DNA from: Microtetraspora fusca
GTDB taxonomy: Bacteria; Actinomycetota; Actinomycetes; Streptosporangiales; Streptosporangiaceae
Assembly: GCF_001570365.1 (NCBI RefSeq)
Contig: NZ_BBYK01000048.1
Span: forward strand, 62,001 to 126,000
Direction: 5' to 3'
DNA length: 64,000 nt
Shown: positions 43,459 to 53,529 of the stretch, one piece after another
Layout of the letters: each line of letters opens with the position of its first letter
How positions within the stretch are numbered: position 1 is the stretch's first letter
Notes under the pieces: model-generated
What the model was told of the DNA's origin: nothing
Databases searched by the model: none
What the model saw: only the letters and a program-made list of their open reading frames with translations
Program-made: the position numbers and the translations under genes

Positions 43459-44019
43459 TCAGGAGAGGCGGAAGAGCCGCCAGAACGCCAGGGTCACCTC
43501 CGCGGCGGGGGCGGGACGGTCGCCGGTGACCCAGTGCGCGATCACGCCGGTGAGGGCACCGGCCAGGTAGGTGGCGTGCATCTCGGCGGGGACGTCGTCG
43601 AATCCCCCGGGCCGTGACCCGTCGACGAAGCGCGCGGCCAGTTCGGCGGTCAGCCGTTCGCGCATGCGCGTGGCGAACAGCGCGCTGCCCTGGGCGCCCA
43701 GCATCCGCCGGTACAGCGTGGCGCGGGCGGCCACGTGCTCGAATAGGTCGATCAGCGGCTCGGGCGCCCGGTCCCGGGGTGCCTCTCGTGGGCACAGTGC
43801 GGCGGCCCGCGCGATCTGGGCGACCGTGTCCTCCATGGCGTCGGTCACGAGCGCGTCCACATCGGGGAAGTGCAGGTAGACCGTCGCCCTGTTCACGTCG
43901 GCGCGCCTGGCCACCTCCGCCATCGTGATGGAGCCCAGCTCCTTGTCGGCCGCCAGGTCGAGGATCGCGGCCCGCAGCCGGGCCCGGGTGCGCTGCGCGC
44001 GGGGATCATCCGGGTTCAC
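43459..44019 (-). CDS. TetR-family regulator
   Basis: A 186-residue repressor with the N-terminal helix-turn-helix MAEVARRADVNRATVYLHF and a helical ligand domain. The GTG at 44019 is supported by an excellent -10 box, TATAGT (minus strand, 44032-44027), seven bases upstream and no ribosome site, so the mRNA is probably leaderless. An ATG at 44040 would lie inside the operator. It is divergent from the DsbA/FrnE-like gene, and two copies of a CGACANATGTYG palindrome lie between them, so it likely represses both genes. Confidence 0.88.
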   Translation of the reverse strand: MNPDDPRAQRTRARLRAAILDLAADKELGSITMAEVARRADVNRATVYLHFPDVDALVTDAMEDTVAQIARAAALCPREAPRDRAPEPLIDLFEHVAARATLYRRMLGAQGSALFATRMRERLTAELAARFVDGSRPGGFDDVPAEMHATYLAGALTGVIAHWVTGDRPAPAAEVTLAFWRLFRLS

Positions 44020-44026
44020 GGTCCCG

Positions 44027-44071
44027 ACTATACGACACATGTTGCTTAATCGACAGATGTCGCATAGATTC
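44027..44071. promoter_or_regulatory. Back-to-back leaderless promoters with twin TetR operators
   Basis: Operators CGACACATGTTG (44033-44044) and CGACAGATGTCG (44051-44062) share the consensus CGACANATGTYG with centres 18 bp apart. The minus-strand -10 TATAGT (44032-44027) precedes the TetR GTG by seven bases; the plus-strand pair TTGCTT (44043-44048) and TAGATT (44066-44071), spaced 17 bp, ends five bases before the ATG at 44077. Each operator sits in one promoter spacer. Confidence 0.65.
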
Positions 44072-44076
44072 CCGGC

Positions 44077-45054
44077 ATGCGAATCGAGATCTGGGCGGAC
44101 GTCGTCTGCGCGTGGGCGTACATCGGCAAGCGGCGGCTGGAGGCGGCCCTGGCCGATCCGACCCTGGACGGCGTCCCCGTCGAGGTCGTGTGGCGGCCCT
44201 TCCGGATCGACCCCGCCGCCCCGGCTCAGGCCGTCCCGATCGAGGAGATGTACCGCGATCCGATGGTGGACGCCGCGCTCAGCCGGTGCGCGCCCGACCT
44301 GTCCCCCGCGGAGAACCGGGTCCGCGTCTCCGAGATCGCCGCCGAGGAGGGGCTGGGGCCGCGCTGGGGAGCGGCCTGGCGCGCCGACACCCACGACGCC
44401 CACCGGCTGCTCGCCCTGGCGTTCGAACACGGTGGAGCGGCCCGGCAGGACGCCGTGGCCGAGCAGGTGATGAAGGCGCACTTCATCGAGGGTCGCGACA
44501 TCAGCGACCGCGAGGTCCTCGTGGCCATCGCGGCCGAGGCGGGCTTCGCCGACGGCGTCGCGCTGCTGGACGCCGGCGCGGGCGAGGACACGGTGACGGA
44601 GCTGCTGCTCACCGGCAAGGCCAGGGGCGTGGCGACCTCGCCGACGATCGTCGTCGGCGACCGCGCGTTGGCCGGCGCCCAGCCCGCAGAGGTGATCAGG
44701 GACTTCCTCCTCCAGGGCGGCCGGCGGCGCGAACTGCCCGAGGAGGTGGAACGCCTGCGCTATGCCGAGTCCCTCCTCGACCAGCGTGATCCGCTCGGCG
44801 CGCTCGTCCTGCTGCGGCCCCTGCTCGACGAGCACGGCGACGACCGCAACGTCCGCATGCTCGCCGCCCGCGCCTACTTCACCTCGGCGCAGCTCGGGCG
44901 GGCCCGCACCACGCTGGAGGGGCTGGTGGCCGACTCGCCGGACGACTCCTACGCCCGTCACCTGCTCGGCCGCACCCTCCAACGCCAGGGCCTGACCGCG
45001 GAGGCCGCCCCGCACCTGAGCATGGCCGCCGCCATGACCCCGGACTTCGCCTGA
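44077..45054 (+). CDS. DsbA/FrnE-like thioredoxin-fold protein fused to TPR repeats
   Basis: A 325-residue protein. Residues 1-205 are a FrnE-type DsbA fold: the N-terminal IEIWADVVCAWAYIGKRRLE corresponds to the active-site helix, and ATSPTIVVGDRALAGAQP is the cis-Pro region. The usual CxxC (CPWCYIG) is here CAWAY, so the second Cys is missing and disulfide exchange would need a one-Cys mechanism. Residues about 225-325 contain two or three tetratricopeptide-like helix pairs (DPLGALVLLRPLLDEHGDD and QLGRARTTLEGLVADSPDD). There is no signal peptide. It is controlled with the divergent TetR. Confidence 0.85.
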   Translation: MRIEIWADVVCAWAYIGKRRLEAALADPTLDGVPVEVVWRPFRIDPAAPAQAVPIEEMYRDPMVDAALSRCAPDLSPAENRVRVSEIAAEEGLGPRWGAAWRADTHDAHRLLALAFEHGGAARQDAVAEQVMKAHFIEGRDISDREVLVAIAAEAGFADGVALLDAGAGEDTVTELLLTGKARGVATSPTIVVGDRALAGAQPAEVIRDFLLQGGRRRELPEEVERLRYAESLLDQRDPLGALVLLRPLLDEHGDDRNVRMLAARAYFTSAQLGRARTTLEGLVADSPDDSYARHLLGRTLQRQGLTAEAAPHLSMAAAMTPDFA

Positions 45055-45156
45055 GCGACCCCGGCCCCGTCGGCGCCATGCGCGTTCCCCGGAACTGTTT
45101 CTTGTGTGACTTGTTGATCATCCGCCTGCCTGTGCGACATGATTCGAAGCGGCGGT

Positions 45157-45172
45157 TACCTATGAGTAGGTA
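45157..45172. promoter_or_regulatory. Palindrome before the hot-dog gene pair
   Basis: TACCTA-TGAG-TAGGTA is a 6-bp inverted repeat with a 4-bp spacer, 47 bases upstream of the first hot-dog gene. Its size suits a TetR-family operator for fatty-acid or ketone metabolism genes; no regulator is adjacent. Confidence 0.45.
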
Positions 45173-45218
45173 GCGAGTCGACCGCCTTACGCCACGTCGT
45201 TCTCCCTTGCCGGAGGGG

Positions 45219-45611
45219 ATGTTGTCATCGACCACCATCAAGAACGCTGTCCACGGAGAGATCGCCGTCGGCACCGTGCTGGTCTGGACGAAGCAGTACA
45301 CGGACCAGGAGGTGGCCGAATACTGCGAGTTGAGCGGCGCGCCGGCGGATCCGCTGCCCGAGCACCTGCCGTACCTGCTGGCCTTCGCCCCGCTGACCAA
45401 GCTTGGAGGGGATCTCAACTACCTTTCCCGCCAGATGGACTGGGCGGCCACTCGATCGATCCGGCGAAACGAGGCGATCACCGCCGAGCTGGAGGTCACC
45501 CGCCTGGAACCGACCGACGGGATGACCAAGATCGCCTTCAATGCCCGCATCCGGTGCGGGGATGAGCTGGTGATCACCGGAAGCAGCAAGGGCCTCATCG
45601 TCGGCGAATAG
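45219..45611 (+). CDS. Hot-dog-fold (MaoC/FAS1-dehydratase-like) protein A
   Basis: A 130-residue small hot-dog protein. It begins with a region resembling the acyl-binding N-terminal module of MaoC-like dehydratases (VWTKQYTDQEVAEYCELSG), with no clear catalytic Asp/His pair. The start is between ATG 45219 and TTG 45222; GGAGGGG lies immediately upstream of both. It is followed 19 bases later by a second hot-dog protein with a MaoC motif, so the two probably form a heterodimeric acyl hydratase or thioesterase. Confidence 0.72.
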   Translation: MLSSTTIKNAVHGEIAVGTVLVWTKQYTDQEVAEYCELSGAPADPLPEHLPYLLAFAPLTKLGGDLNYLSRQMDWAATRSIRRNEAITAELEVTRLEPTDGMTKIAFNARIRCGDELVITGSSKGLIVGE

Positions 45612-45630
45612 AGAGATCGGACGTACCGCC

Positions 45631-46038
45631 GTGGGCATCACTCGTACCGCCACACGCGCCTTCACTTCGGAGGACATCGACGCCTGCGCCCGCCTCACCG
45701 GCGACTTCGGTTCGCACCACATGATCGGCATCGGTGACCGCCGGATGACCCAAGGCGTGCTCACCCTCTCCGCGGTGCCCCTGCTCGCCGAGCCCGGGGT
45801 GCACATGCGGGAGCTCTCCTTCACCTTCCTCGCCCCGGTCTACGCGGGAGACACGGTCACCGCCACCGTCCGTGCCACCGAATCCGAAGAGCTGGGCGAG
45901 GGTCTGGTCCTTATGACCTGTCAGGTCAGCGTGGCGAAGGACGACGGCACCACGGTTCTGACCGGCACCGGAATCGCCGAACTGTCCCGCACGCTGGCCG
46001 ACGACCTCGCGACCGAGACGGCGACCGAAGAAAACTGA
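45631..46038 (+). CDS. MaoC-like hot-dog protein B
   Basis: A 135-residue hot-dog protein of the MaoC dehydratase type (AFTSEDIDACARLTGDFGSH, then MTQGVLTLSAVPLL and LSFTFLAPVYAGDTVTATV). The Asp of TGD and the following His resemble the catalytic pair of R-specific enoyl-CoA hydratases (usually D...N/H). The GTG start at 45631 follows the partner gene at once. Substrate unknown; no other fatty-acid gene is adjacent. Confidence 0.82.
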   Translation: MGITRTATRAFTSEDIDACARLTGDFGSHHMIGIGDRRMTQGVLTLSAVPLLAEPGVHMRELSFTFLAPVYAGDTVTATVRATESEELGEGLVLMTCQVSVAKDDGTTVLTGTGIAELSRTLADDLATETATEEN

Positions 46039-46146
46039 ACCGCGCCCGCCGCCGGCCCCGAACCGCTCCTTCCTCATGTACGCGCTTCTGCACGACCACG
46101 ATCCGGCGCACGGGGAGGAGCCACGATCGGTAACCGGGCGGCGAGT

Positions 46147-46152
46147 TACCGT
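46147..46152 (+). promoter_or_regulatory. -10 box of a leaderless promoter
   Basis: TACCGT (TANNNT) lies six bases before the methyltransferase ATG at 46159, with no ribosome-binding site. Confidence 0.45.
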
Positions 46153-46158
46153 GACCGC

Positions 46159-46941
46159 ATGAACGATCCCATGACCTTCCCCGACCGGATTGTTTCGCGG
46201 GCGTTGTCGTTCGGCACCCAGGCGGCCGCGTACGCCGAGGAGCGCCCGGGATATCCCGATGAGGCGATCCTGTGGGCACTGGAACCCGTCCGCTCCCGCA
46301 CGGCGCTGCGCGTCCTCGATCTGGGAGCGGGGACGGGAAAGCTGACGGAGGCGCTGCTCCGGCAGGCGGTCGACGTCGTCGCGGTGGAGCCCGATCCGAA
46401 CATGCTCTCCGAGTTCCGGCAACGGTTTCCGGAGGTGAAGTCGCTCGCCGGGTCGGCGGAGAAGATCCCCCTGCCCGACGGCGCGGTCGACGCGATCCTG
46501 GTCGGACAGGCGATGCACTGGTTCGATCTCGATCGCGCCGTCCCGGAGATGGCCCGTGTACTGACCACTGGCGGGGTGGTGGCCGGACTCTGGAATCTGG
46601 ACGACGACAGCGTCGCGTGGGTGCGCGGCCTGAACGAGGCCTCCGGCGGGTGCGCCACTCCGGCGAGCGCGGGCTGGCCCGAGTCGACCCGGTTGGACGG
46701 GCGGGTCTTCTCCGTCGTCGAGCACGCCCGGTTCGCGCATTCCCAGCGCAGGACGGCCGAGTCGCTCGCGGCGACGCTCGCCACGCGTTCCGGAATGCTG
46801 ATCCTGTCCCAGGCGGGGCGGGAGGCCGCGATCATCCGGATCATCGAGTATCTGCGGTCGGTCCCTGAGACGGCGCACGGCGAGTTCGACCTGCCGCTCG
46901 TCACGGGCGTTCTGCGGGCACGGCTCGCCCCCGACCGGTAG
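46159..46941 (+). CDS. Class I SAM-dependent methyltransferase
   Basis: A 260-residue protein of the Methyltransf_11/UbiE-like group. SAM motif I is VLDLGAGTGKLTEAL (near residue 52), followed by the acidic residue VVAVEPDPNML and motif IV/post-I regions DAILVGQAMHWFDLDRAVPE. The length and ERPGYPDEAILWAL N-terminal block match small-molecule methyltransferases of actinomycetes. Its methyl acceptor is unknown, and it does not share an operon with its neighbours. Confidence 0.88.
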   Translation: MNDPMTFPDRIVSRALSFGTQAAAYAEERPGYPDEAILWALEPVRSRTALRVLDLGAGTGKLTEALLRQAVDVVAVEPDPNMLSEFRQRFPEVKSLAGSAEKIPLPDGAVDAILVGQAMHWFDLDRAVPEMARVLTTGGVVAGLWNLDDDSVAWVRGLNEASGGCATPASAGWPESTRLDGRVFSVVEHARFAHSQRRTAESLAATLATRSGMLILSQAGREAAIIRIIEYLRSVPETAHGEFDLPLVTGVLRARLAPDR

Positions 46942-47078
46942 CGGCCCGGCCCCTCCCGGGTTCGGCCGCGGGAGAAGGTCGTCGCGACGGTGACCCCATC
47001 GACCCGGGCAGCAGGCCACGCCGCACCAGGGCGAACGCCACCAGACACATTACTAAAATTGGGTTCTTCGTTCTCTTG

Positions 47079-47084
47079 TATGAT
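47079..47084 (+). promoter_or_regulatory. -10 box of the furA-katG promoter
   Basis: TATGAT preceded by TG lies 28 bases before the furA start codon in an AT-rich stretch (47050-47095), unusual for this genome. In mycobacteria and Streptomyces, FurA binds such an AT-rich region to repress furA-katG; the exact box was not identified here. Confidence 0.45.
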
Positions 47085-47112
47085 TCGTGTTTATGAAGGT
47101 AGGTTTCGTCTC

Positions 47113-47550
47113 ATGACCGCACCGAGGACCCCGACCACCGCAGAGGAGCTGCGCGGTGCCGGCCTGCGAGTGACGGCCGCCCGTGTCGCGCTGCTCGAGA
47201 CCGTCCGGGCCGGCGACCATCTCGACGTCGAGGCGCTCGCCTCCGGGGTGCGCGACCGTGTGGGTCACGTCTCCCTCCAGGCCGTGTACGAGGCCCTCCA
47301 CGCGCTCACCGCGGCAGGACTTGTCCGCCGCATCGAGCCGGCCGGCAGCCCGGCCCGGTTCGAGGGACGCGTCGGGGACAACCACCACCACGTCGTGTGC
47401 CGGTCATGCGGCGTCGTCGCCGACATCGACTGCGCGGTCGGCGAGGCGCCCTGCCTGTCCGCTTCCAACGACCACGGCTTCTCCATCGACGAGGCCGAGG
47501 TCATCTACTGGGGCCTGTGCCCCGCCTGTTCCACTGCCCGAAGTTCCTGA
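47113..47550 (+). CDS. furA: Fur-family redox regulator (FurA) of katG
   Basis: A 145-residue Fur-family repressor. A winged-helix domain (LRGAGLRVTAARVALLETVR and LQAVYEALHALTAAGLV) is followed by the metal-binding half with HHHVVCRSCG and the C-terminal CPAC pair, giving the zinc-site Cys residues. The ATG at 47113 was chosen over upstream frames. It precedes katG by 34 bases on the same strand, the conserved actinobacterial furA-katG arrangement in which FurA represses both and is inactivated by peroxide. Confidence 0.92.
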   Translation: MTAPRTPTTAEELRGAGLRVTAARVALLETVRAGDHLDVEALASGVRDRVGHVSLQAVYEALHALTAAGLVRRIEPAGSPARFEGRVGDNHHHVVCRSCGVVADIDCAVGEAPCLSASNDHGFSIDEAEVIYWGLCPACSTARSS

Positions 47551-47569
47551 GCATCGTGATCCGCCCTAG

Positions 47570-49816
<2,247 letters not shown>

Positions 49817-49823
49817 TCACGGC

Positions 49824-49857
49824 GTCCAGGCCGGCCACCGCGCCGGCCGGCCTGGAC
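49824..49857 (+). terminator. katG terminator
   Basis: A perfect 13-bp stem (GTCCAGGCCGGCC, 49824-49836, with its complement at 49845-49857) closes on an 8-base loop just seven bases after the katG stop codon. Confidence 0.8.
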
Positions 49858-49879
49858 GTCCTCAACTCGGATGCTCTCG

Positions 49880-49915
49880 CCCCGCGCGCCCGCCGGACTC
49901 GGCGGCCGCGCGGGG
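49880..49915 (+). terminator. Second hairpin downstream of katG
   Basis: CCCCGCGCG (49880-49888) pairs with CGCGCGGGG (49907-49915) around an inner CCGCCG/CGGCGG stem, followed by CTTTCG. It may back up the first terminator. Confidence 0.55.
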
Positions 49916-50070
49916 CTTTCGCATCCCTCCCGATCGGCGAAGCGGGACCGTGATCGCGCCGTTTGGAACCACCCGGCTGTAGAGAGCTTCCACAGGAGGG
50001 AAGGAACCCACCTCAGCCACGTCAGCGACCCTTGGCGTCCACGCGATTACTCCTCGTAATCTTCTGGCCC

Positions 50071-50578
50071 ATGGCAACGATGGATCGCGAAACGCTGCTG
50101 GAGCTCGTCCGCAACCGCCCCCTGCTGGCGGTCGAACTCCTCTGGGCCGCCCTATCCATGAGCGATGAGCAGCCGATCGATGTGGAAGCGCTCCTGCGAC
50201 GACCTCCTTCGACAGGGCACGGGAGCACGGACGAGCCCGCGCTCGCGGCCCGCTATCGCAAGCTCATGTCCGAGGCACGCCGGTCCCGCGCACAGTCAGG
50301 CAGTATCCGGTGCGAGGGGTTGCGCGCGTTCCTGCATGCCCGAATATCTGAGGGCCTGGGCCAGGCCCACAGGTCGGCGGGACGCAGGGGAGCCCGGCTG
50401 GCGCAAGGCGGAGCGGGACCTGGCCGCGAAGCGGGACCGCGTGAGTTTCCTGGAGTCCGTGCTCGTCAACGAGCTCTACCTGTCGGTCGAAGAGCACGCC
50501 CAGGCGGAGCACCTGCTGAAGCTGGAGGCGTCCGCGTACGACTGGCATGCCCACTACCAGGACGACTGGCGCCCCTGA
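50071..50578 (+). pseudogene. Broken hypothetical gene with a frame change
   Basis: Two frames look coding in turn. The frame from ATG 50071 starts MDRETLLELVRNRPLLAVEL, resembling the N-terminus of actinobacterial Rpn/PDDEXK-like proteins, then degenerates after about residue 90. A second frame gives a convincing helical tail (AERDLAAKRDRVSFLESVLV then NELYLSVEEHAQAEHLLKLE, ending DDWRP at 50578); read alone it would be an 80-residue protein from ATG 50336. I read this as one gene broken by a frameshift near 50330, or two small fragments. Confidence 0.4.
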
Positions 50579-50584
50579 GCCTGG

Positions 50585-51190
50585 TCAACAGTCGTCCGTA
50601 CCCGACGGAAGGAGAGTGAGCAGCGGTCGCTGCCGCCTGGAGCCGCCCTCCGTTCCGCTGGGCGTGGAGAATGCGACTTCGCCGGGAACACCGAAGTGGA
50701 CCGCGGGGAAAGCCCGGGCAGGCGGGCGGCTCAGGTGGCGGGGCAGCGGTAGCCGGCGTCCCGGTTCGGGGAGCAGCAGACGACCGCGCACGAGACGAAC
50801 CGGCCGCCGCGCAGCCAGATGCCCCACTGCACGTCCGCACCGGCCGCGGCTCTCCTCGATCCACCGCAGCTCCGTACGCGCGGCACGGCCGGATGCGGCG
50901 ATACTCCTGGGAAGTCCTCGTCGTCCTCTTCTCCGACAACGACATCGAGCAGGAGCAGGCCCGCAGCGGTCACTGTCACCGGCCCCCTCCGCGATGCACT
51001 CCTGCGCGGCGATCACCTGGCACAGCTCGACCAGGTCGTCGGCGTCGACCGTCCGGTGCGCGCCCGCCTCCTCCTCGGCCGAGGGGAACGGCCGCTCGCG
51101 GGTCGCCCACAACCGCCCGGCGTCGCTGCGCATGATCCGCCACCCGGCGAACACCGGACGGGTGACGGCAACAGCCCTACTCTGTGTCAT
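50585..51190 (-). CDS. Small hypothetical protein, 3' end uncertain
   Basis: The ATG at 51190 starts MTQSRAVAVTRPVFAGWRIM, followed by RSDAGRLWATRERPFPSAEE and HRTVDADDLVELCQVIAAQE, a pattern of small (60-75 residue) actinomycete proteins often found beside XRE regulators. After about residue 75 the frame stays open only because of GC bias, and its composition turns random; an alternative frame downstream (to 50731) reads WGIWLRGGRFVSCAVVCC, also coding-like. A frameshift or two adjacent small genes are likely. It is divergent from the XRE regulator. Confidence 0.4.
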   Translation of the reverse strand: MTQSRAVAVTRPVFAGWRIMRSDAGRLWATRERPFPSAEEEAGAHRTVDADDLVELCQVIAAQECIAEGAGDSDRCGPAPARCRCRRRGRRGLPRSIAASGRAARTELRWIEESRGRCGRAVGHLAARRPVRLVRGRLLLPEPGRRLPLPRHLSRPPARAFPAVHFGVPGEVAFSTPSGTEGGSRRQRPLLTLLPSGTDDC

Positions 51191-51369
51191 GGGTCAGGAC
51201 CACCATCCTGTTCAAGGGGTCCGTACGGCGGTCGCAACGCCTGCGGACCCCGACTTCGGTCGCGTCACCTCCGATTACAACAGCGCGTAACCCTGCCACC
51301 ACAGGTGTGATCAGGGGACACTAAGGGGTGGTCAGAACGTCCCCCGGGTCTGACAGCGAGGTGGTCACG

Positions 51370-52602
51370 ATGGTCTCCGAACTTCCCGCATGGGCCGTAC
51401 GGCTTCGCGCCGAGCGGCGTACCAGGCTTTGGAGCCAGAAGGACATGGCCCGCCGGCTCGTCGAGGTCGCCGACGACGATGTACGAGCACGACTCCCCTC
51501 GCGCGAGAGCATCGTCCGCCGCATCAAGGCGTACGAGGCAGGACACAACCAGCCCGACGACCCCTATCGTCTCCTGTACGCCCGCGCCTTCAGCCTCAGC
51601 GAGAACGAACTGTTCGGCGGTGCCCTCAGGAACGTCGGATCAGATGGCGACGATGAGTGGGACGCCCTGGAACTGGCTCGTCGGGCCTCCGCCACGGAGG
51701 TAGGGCGGGAGACTCTCGAACGGCTGGAGTCGGCGGTCGATGACCTGGCAGTGGCCTACCACGGGACGCCGCCCCGCGAACTGCTGATCCGCGTACGCCG
51801 TCACCTCGACTATGTCTCCCAACTCCTGGACGCCAGGAAGACGCTCGCCGAGCACCGGCGGCTTCTGGTCACCGGCGGCTGGCTGTCACTCATCGCCGCG
51901 ACCTGCCTCATCGACCTGCGCAGGTTTCCGGCCGCCGCAGCGCGACTTCGTACGGCCGCCCAACTCGCAGAAGAGACCGGGCATCGCGAGATCACGGCAT
52001 GGTGCCTGGAAACCGAGGCATGGCAGGTCCTTACCGAAGGCGATTACCGGCGGACCCTGGCCCTCTCCCAGGCAGCACAACAGGTCGCGCCGCGAAGCAG
52101 CGCGTCATACATTCAGGCGGCCGCACAGGAGGGCCGGGCCTGGGCACGCCTCGGTGCCGCCCGGGAGACACGCGATGCGCTGAACCGAGTGGCGCGGCTG
52201 GCGGCGCCGTTGCCTGTCCCGGACCAGCCCGAACACCACTACCGCTACGACCCCGCCAAATCCGACGCCTACCTCGCCACCACGCTGTCCTGGCTCGGCG
52301 ACCCGGCAGCCGAGTCCTACGCGCGTGGGGTGCTCGCTCGGCTGGAGTCGGACAGTCCGAAACGGCCGCGCAGAGCGCTGGCCGCACGGCTCGACCTGGC
52401 TCTCGCGCTTCTGTCGGCCGACCAGCCCGAGGAGGCCGGGCACATGACCATCGCCGCCCTTACCGACCCCTATCTCGTCCCTTCACACCATTGGCGTGCC
52501 ACCGAGGTGATTCGAGCTCTGGAGGCACGGCGTGTGCCCGCGGCCGTGGAACTACGCGAGGCATACCTGGAGCTGTTTGGGTCGTCCAAGGAACCAGCGT
52601 GA
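51370..52602 (+). CDS. XRE-type regulator with TPR-like domain
   Basis: A 410-residue protein. An N-terminal helix-turn-helix (AWAVRLRAERRTRLWSQKDM, ending RIKAYEAGHNQPDDPYRLLY) precedes a long all-helical region with TPR-like repeats (AAARLRTAAQLAEETGHREI and neighbouring repeats). The ATG at 51370 has GAGGTGG six bases upstream; a GTG at 51328 is less well supported. This architecture is common in Streptomyces and relatives (NsdA/BldD-associated regulators) and may respond to a peptide or other signal. Targets are unknown. Confidence 0.85.
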   Translation: MVSELPAWAVRLRAERRTRLWSQKDMARRLVEVADDDVRARLPSRESIVRRIKAYEAGHNQPDDPYRLLYARAFSLSENELFGGALRNVGSDGDDEWDALELARRASATEVGRETLERLESAVDDLAVAYHGTPPRELLIRVRRHLDYVSQLLDARKTLAEHRRLLVTGGWLSLIAATCLIDLRRFPAAAARLRTAAQLAEETGHREITAWCLETEAWQVLTEGDYRRTLALSQAAQQVAPRSSASYIQAAAQEGRAWARLGAARETRDALNRVARLAAPLPVPDQPEHHYRYDPAKSDAYLATTLSWLGDPAAESYARGVLARLESDSPKRPRRALAARLDLALALLSADQPEEAGHMTIAALTDPYLVPSHHWRATEVIRALEARRVPAAVELREAYLELFGSSKEPA

Positions 52603-52830
52603 TCGACAACTCCAGAAGCGGCCGGCGTCGCTCAGAAGCCGAGACCAATCGACACCAAGGGCCACGGCGATGGCATCGAGCATATTGTCGCTGGGATTCC
52701 TGCTCCCCCGTTCCAGTTTCCGGATCATGCTGGGGAGATGTTGGCCGCCCCACGCCAGATCGTCCTGCGTGATGCGGCGCGCGGTGCGAACCGCGGCGAT
52801 GCGTCCTCCCGGGCCGTCGTTACAACTCAT
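52552..52830 (-). pseudogene. Truncated XRE helix-turn-helix protein
   Basis: The ATG at 52830 leads to an XRE DNA-binding domain (GGRIAAVRTARRITQDDLAW then PSMIRKLERGSRNPSDNMLD and AIAVALGVDWSRLLSDAG). Full homologues go on for about 300 residues; here the frame ends after 92 residues, overlapping the tail of the previous gene by 51 bases on the other strand. The last 25 residues look like read-through, so it is a truncated copy, though a stand-alone DNA-binding stub is possible. Confidence 0.5.
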
Positions 52831-52941
52831 CACCGAGCGCATCGTCCCGTCCGGTTGTCCGAATCGCCGTACGCATACCAAGACGTGCACGTAAAGTAAT
52901 AGCTCGCGTTCAGGGAGTCACAGGCGTATGTTGACGAGTCC

Positions 52942-53475
52942 ATGCGTCTCGATGGTGGTCTTTACGTGCTCGCGGCTGTCATCGTCCCGGACAACCGGAT
53001 CGCTGAGCACCGAGCAGCCTTGCGCGACCTCCTCCTGACAAAGCAGCCGCGGTTGCATTGGCGAGATGAAGGACAAAAGCGGCGCTTGCAGATCACGCGC
53101 GCCATCGCCCTCCTGTCACTGACCACGGTCATCGTGATCGGTACCGGACTCACGCCGGCGAAGCAGCGCCGAGCCCGGCGTAAGTGCCTCGAGCGGCTGC
53201 TGTGGCAACTGGCGCTTCTTGACCTACGCCAGGTCCTGATGGAACGGCGGAATGCCGAAGGCAACAAAGAGGACCTCGACATGGTCAACGCCCTCCGCGC
53301 TCAGCAAGCGCTACCTCAGGACATGCATGTCGAGTGGGGTGACCCTCTGGTCGAGGAACTTCTTTGGCTTCCAGATGTCGTCGCAGGCATAGTCGCCAGA
53401 GCTGAGATGGGCGACGACACCTTGAGGAACCTACTGCTCGGCGAGCATCTGATCGAGCGTGTGATCTGCGACTGA
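52942..53475 (+). CDS. DUF3800 family protein with a displaced or lost start
   Basis: A 177-residue product from ATG 52942, but the in-frame codons before it (52924-52941) read AYVDES, the acidic N-terminal motif that DUF3800 proteins normally carry, and the family tail matches (RRKCLERLLWQL, EELLWLPDVVAGIVARAE). No ATG, GTG or TTG exists between the TAG at 52900 and 52942. A ribosome site AGGGAG (52912-52917) is placed for the ATG at 52928, which is out of frame by one base. The gene has probably lost its start by an indel. DUF3800 proteins are RNase H-like proteins found near mobile or defence genes. Confidence 0.65.
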   Translation: MRLDGGLYVLAAVIVPDNRIAEHRAALRDLLLTKQPRLHWRDEGQKRRLQITRAIALLSLTTVIVIGTGLTPAKQRRARRKCLERLLWQLALLDLRQVLMERRNAEGNKEDLDMVNALRAQQALPQDMHVEWGDPLVEELLWLPDVVAGIVARAEMGDDTLRNLLLGEHLIERVICD

Positions 53476-53490
53476 TGCGCAAAAACGCGA

Positions 53491-53529
53491 AGCCCGGGTT
53501 CCCGTCAATTCCGGCGGTAAGCCCGGGCT
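53491..53529. terminator. Hairpin between converging genes
   Basis: AGCCCGGG (53491-53498) and CCCGGGCT (53522-53529) form an 8-bp stem with a 23-base loop between the DUF3800 gene and the leftward methyltransferase fragment. A bidirectional terminator is likely. Confidence 0.45.
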
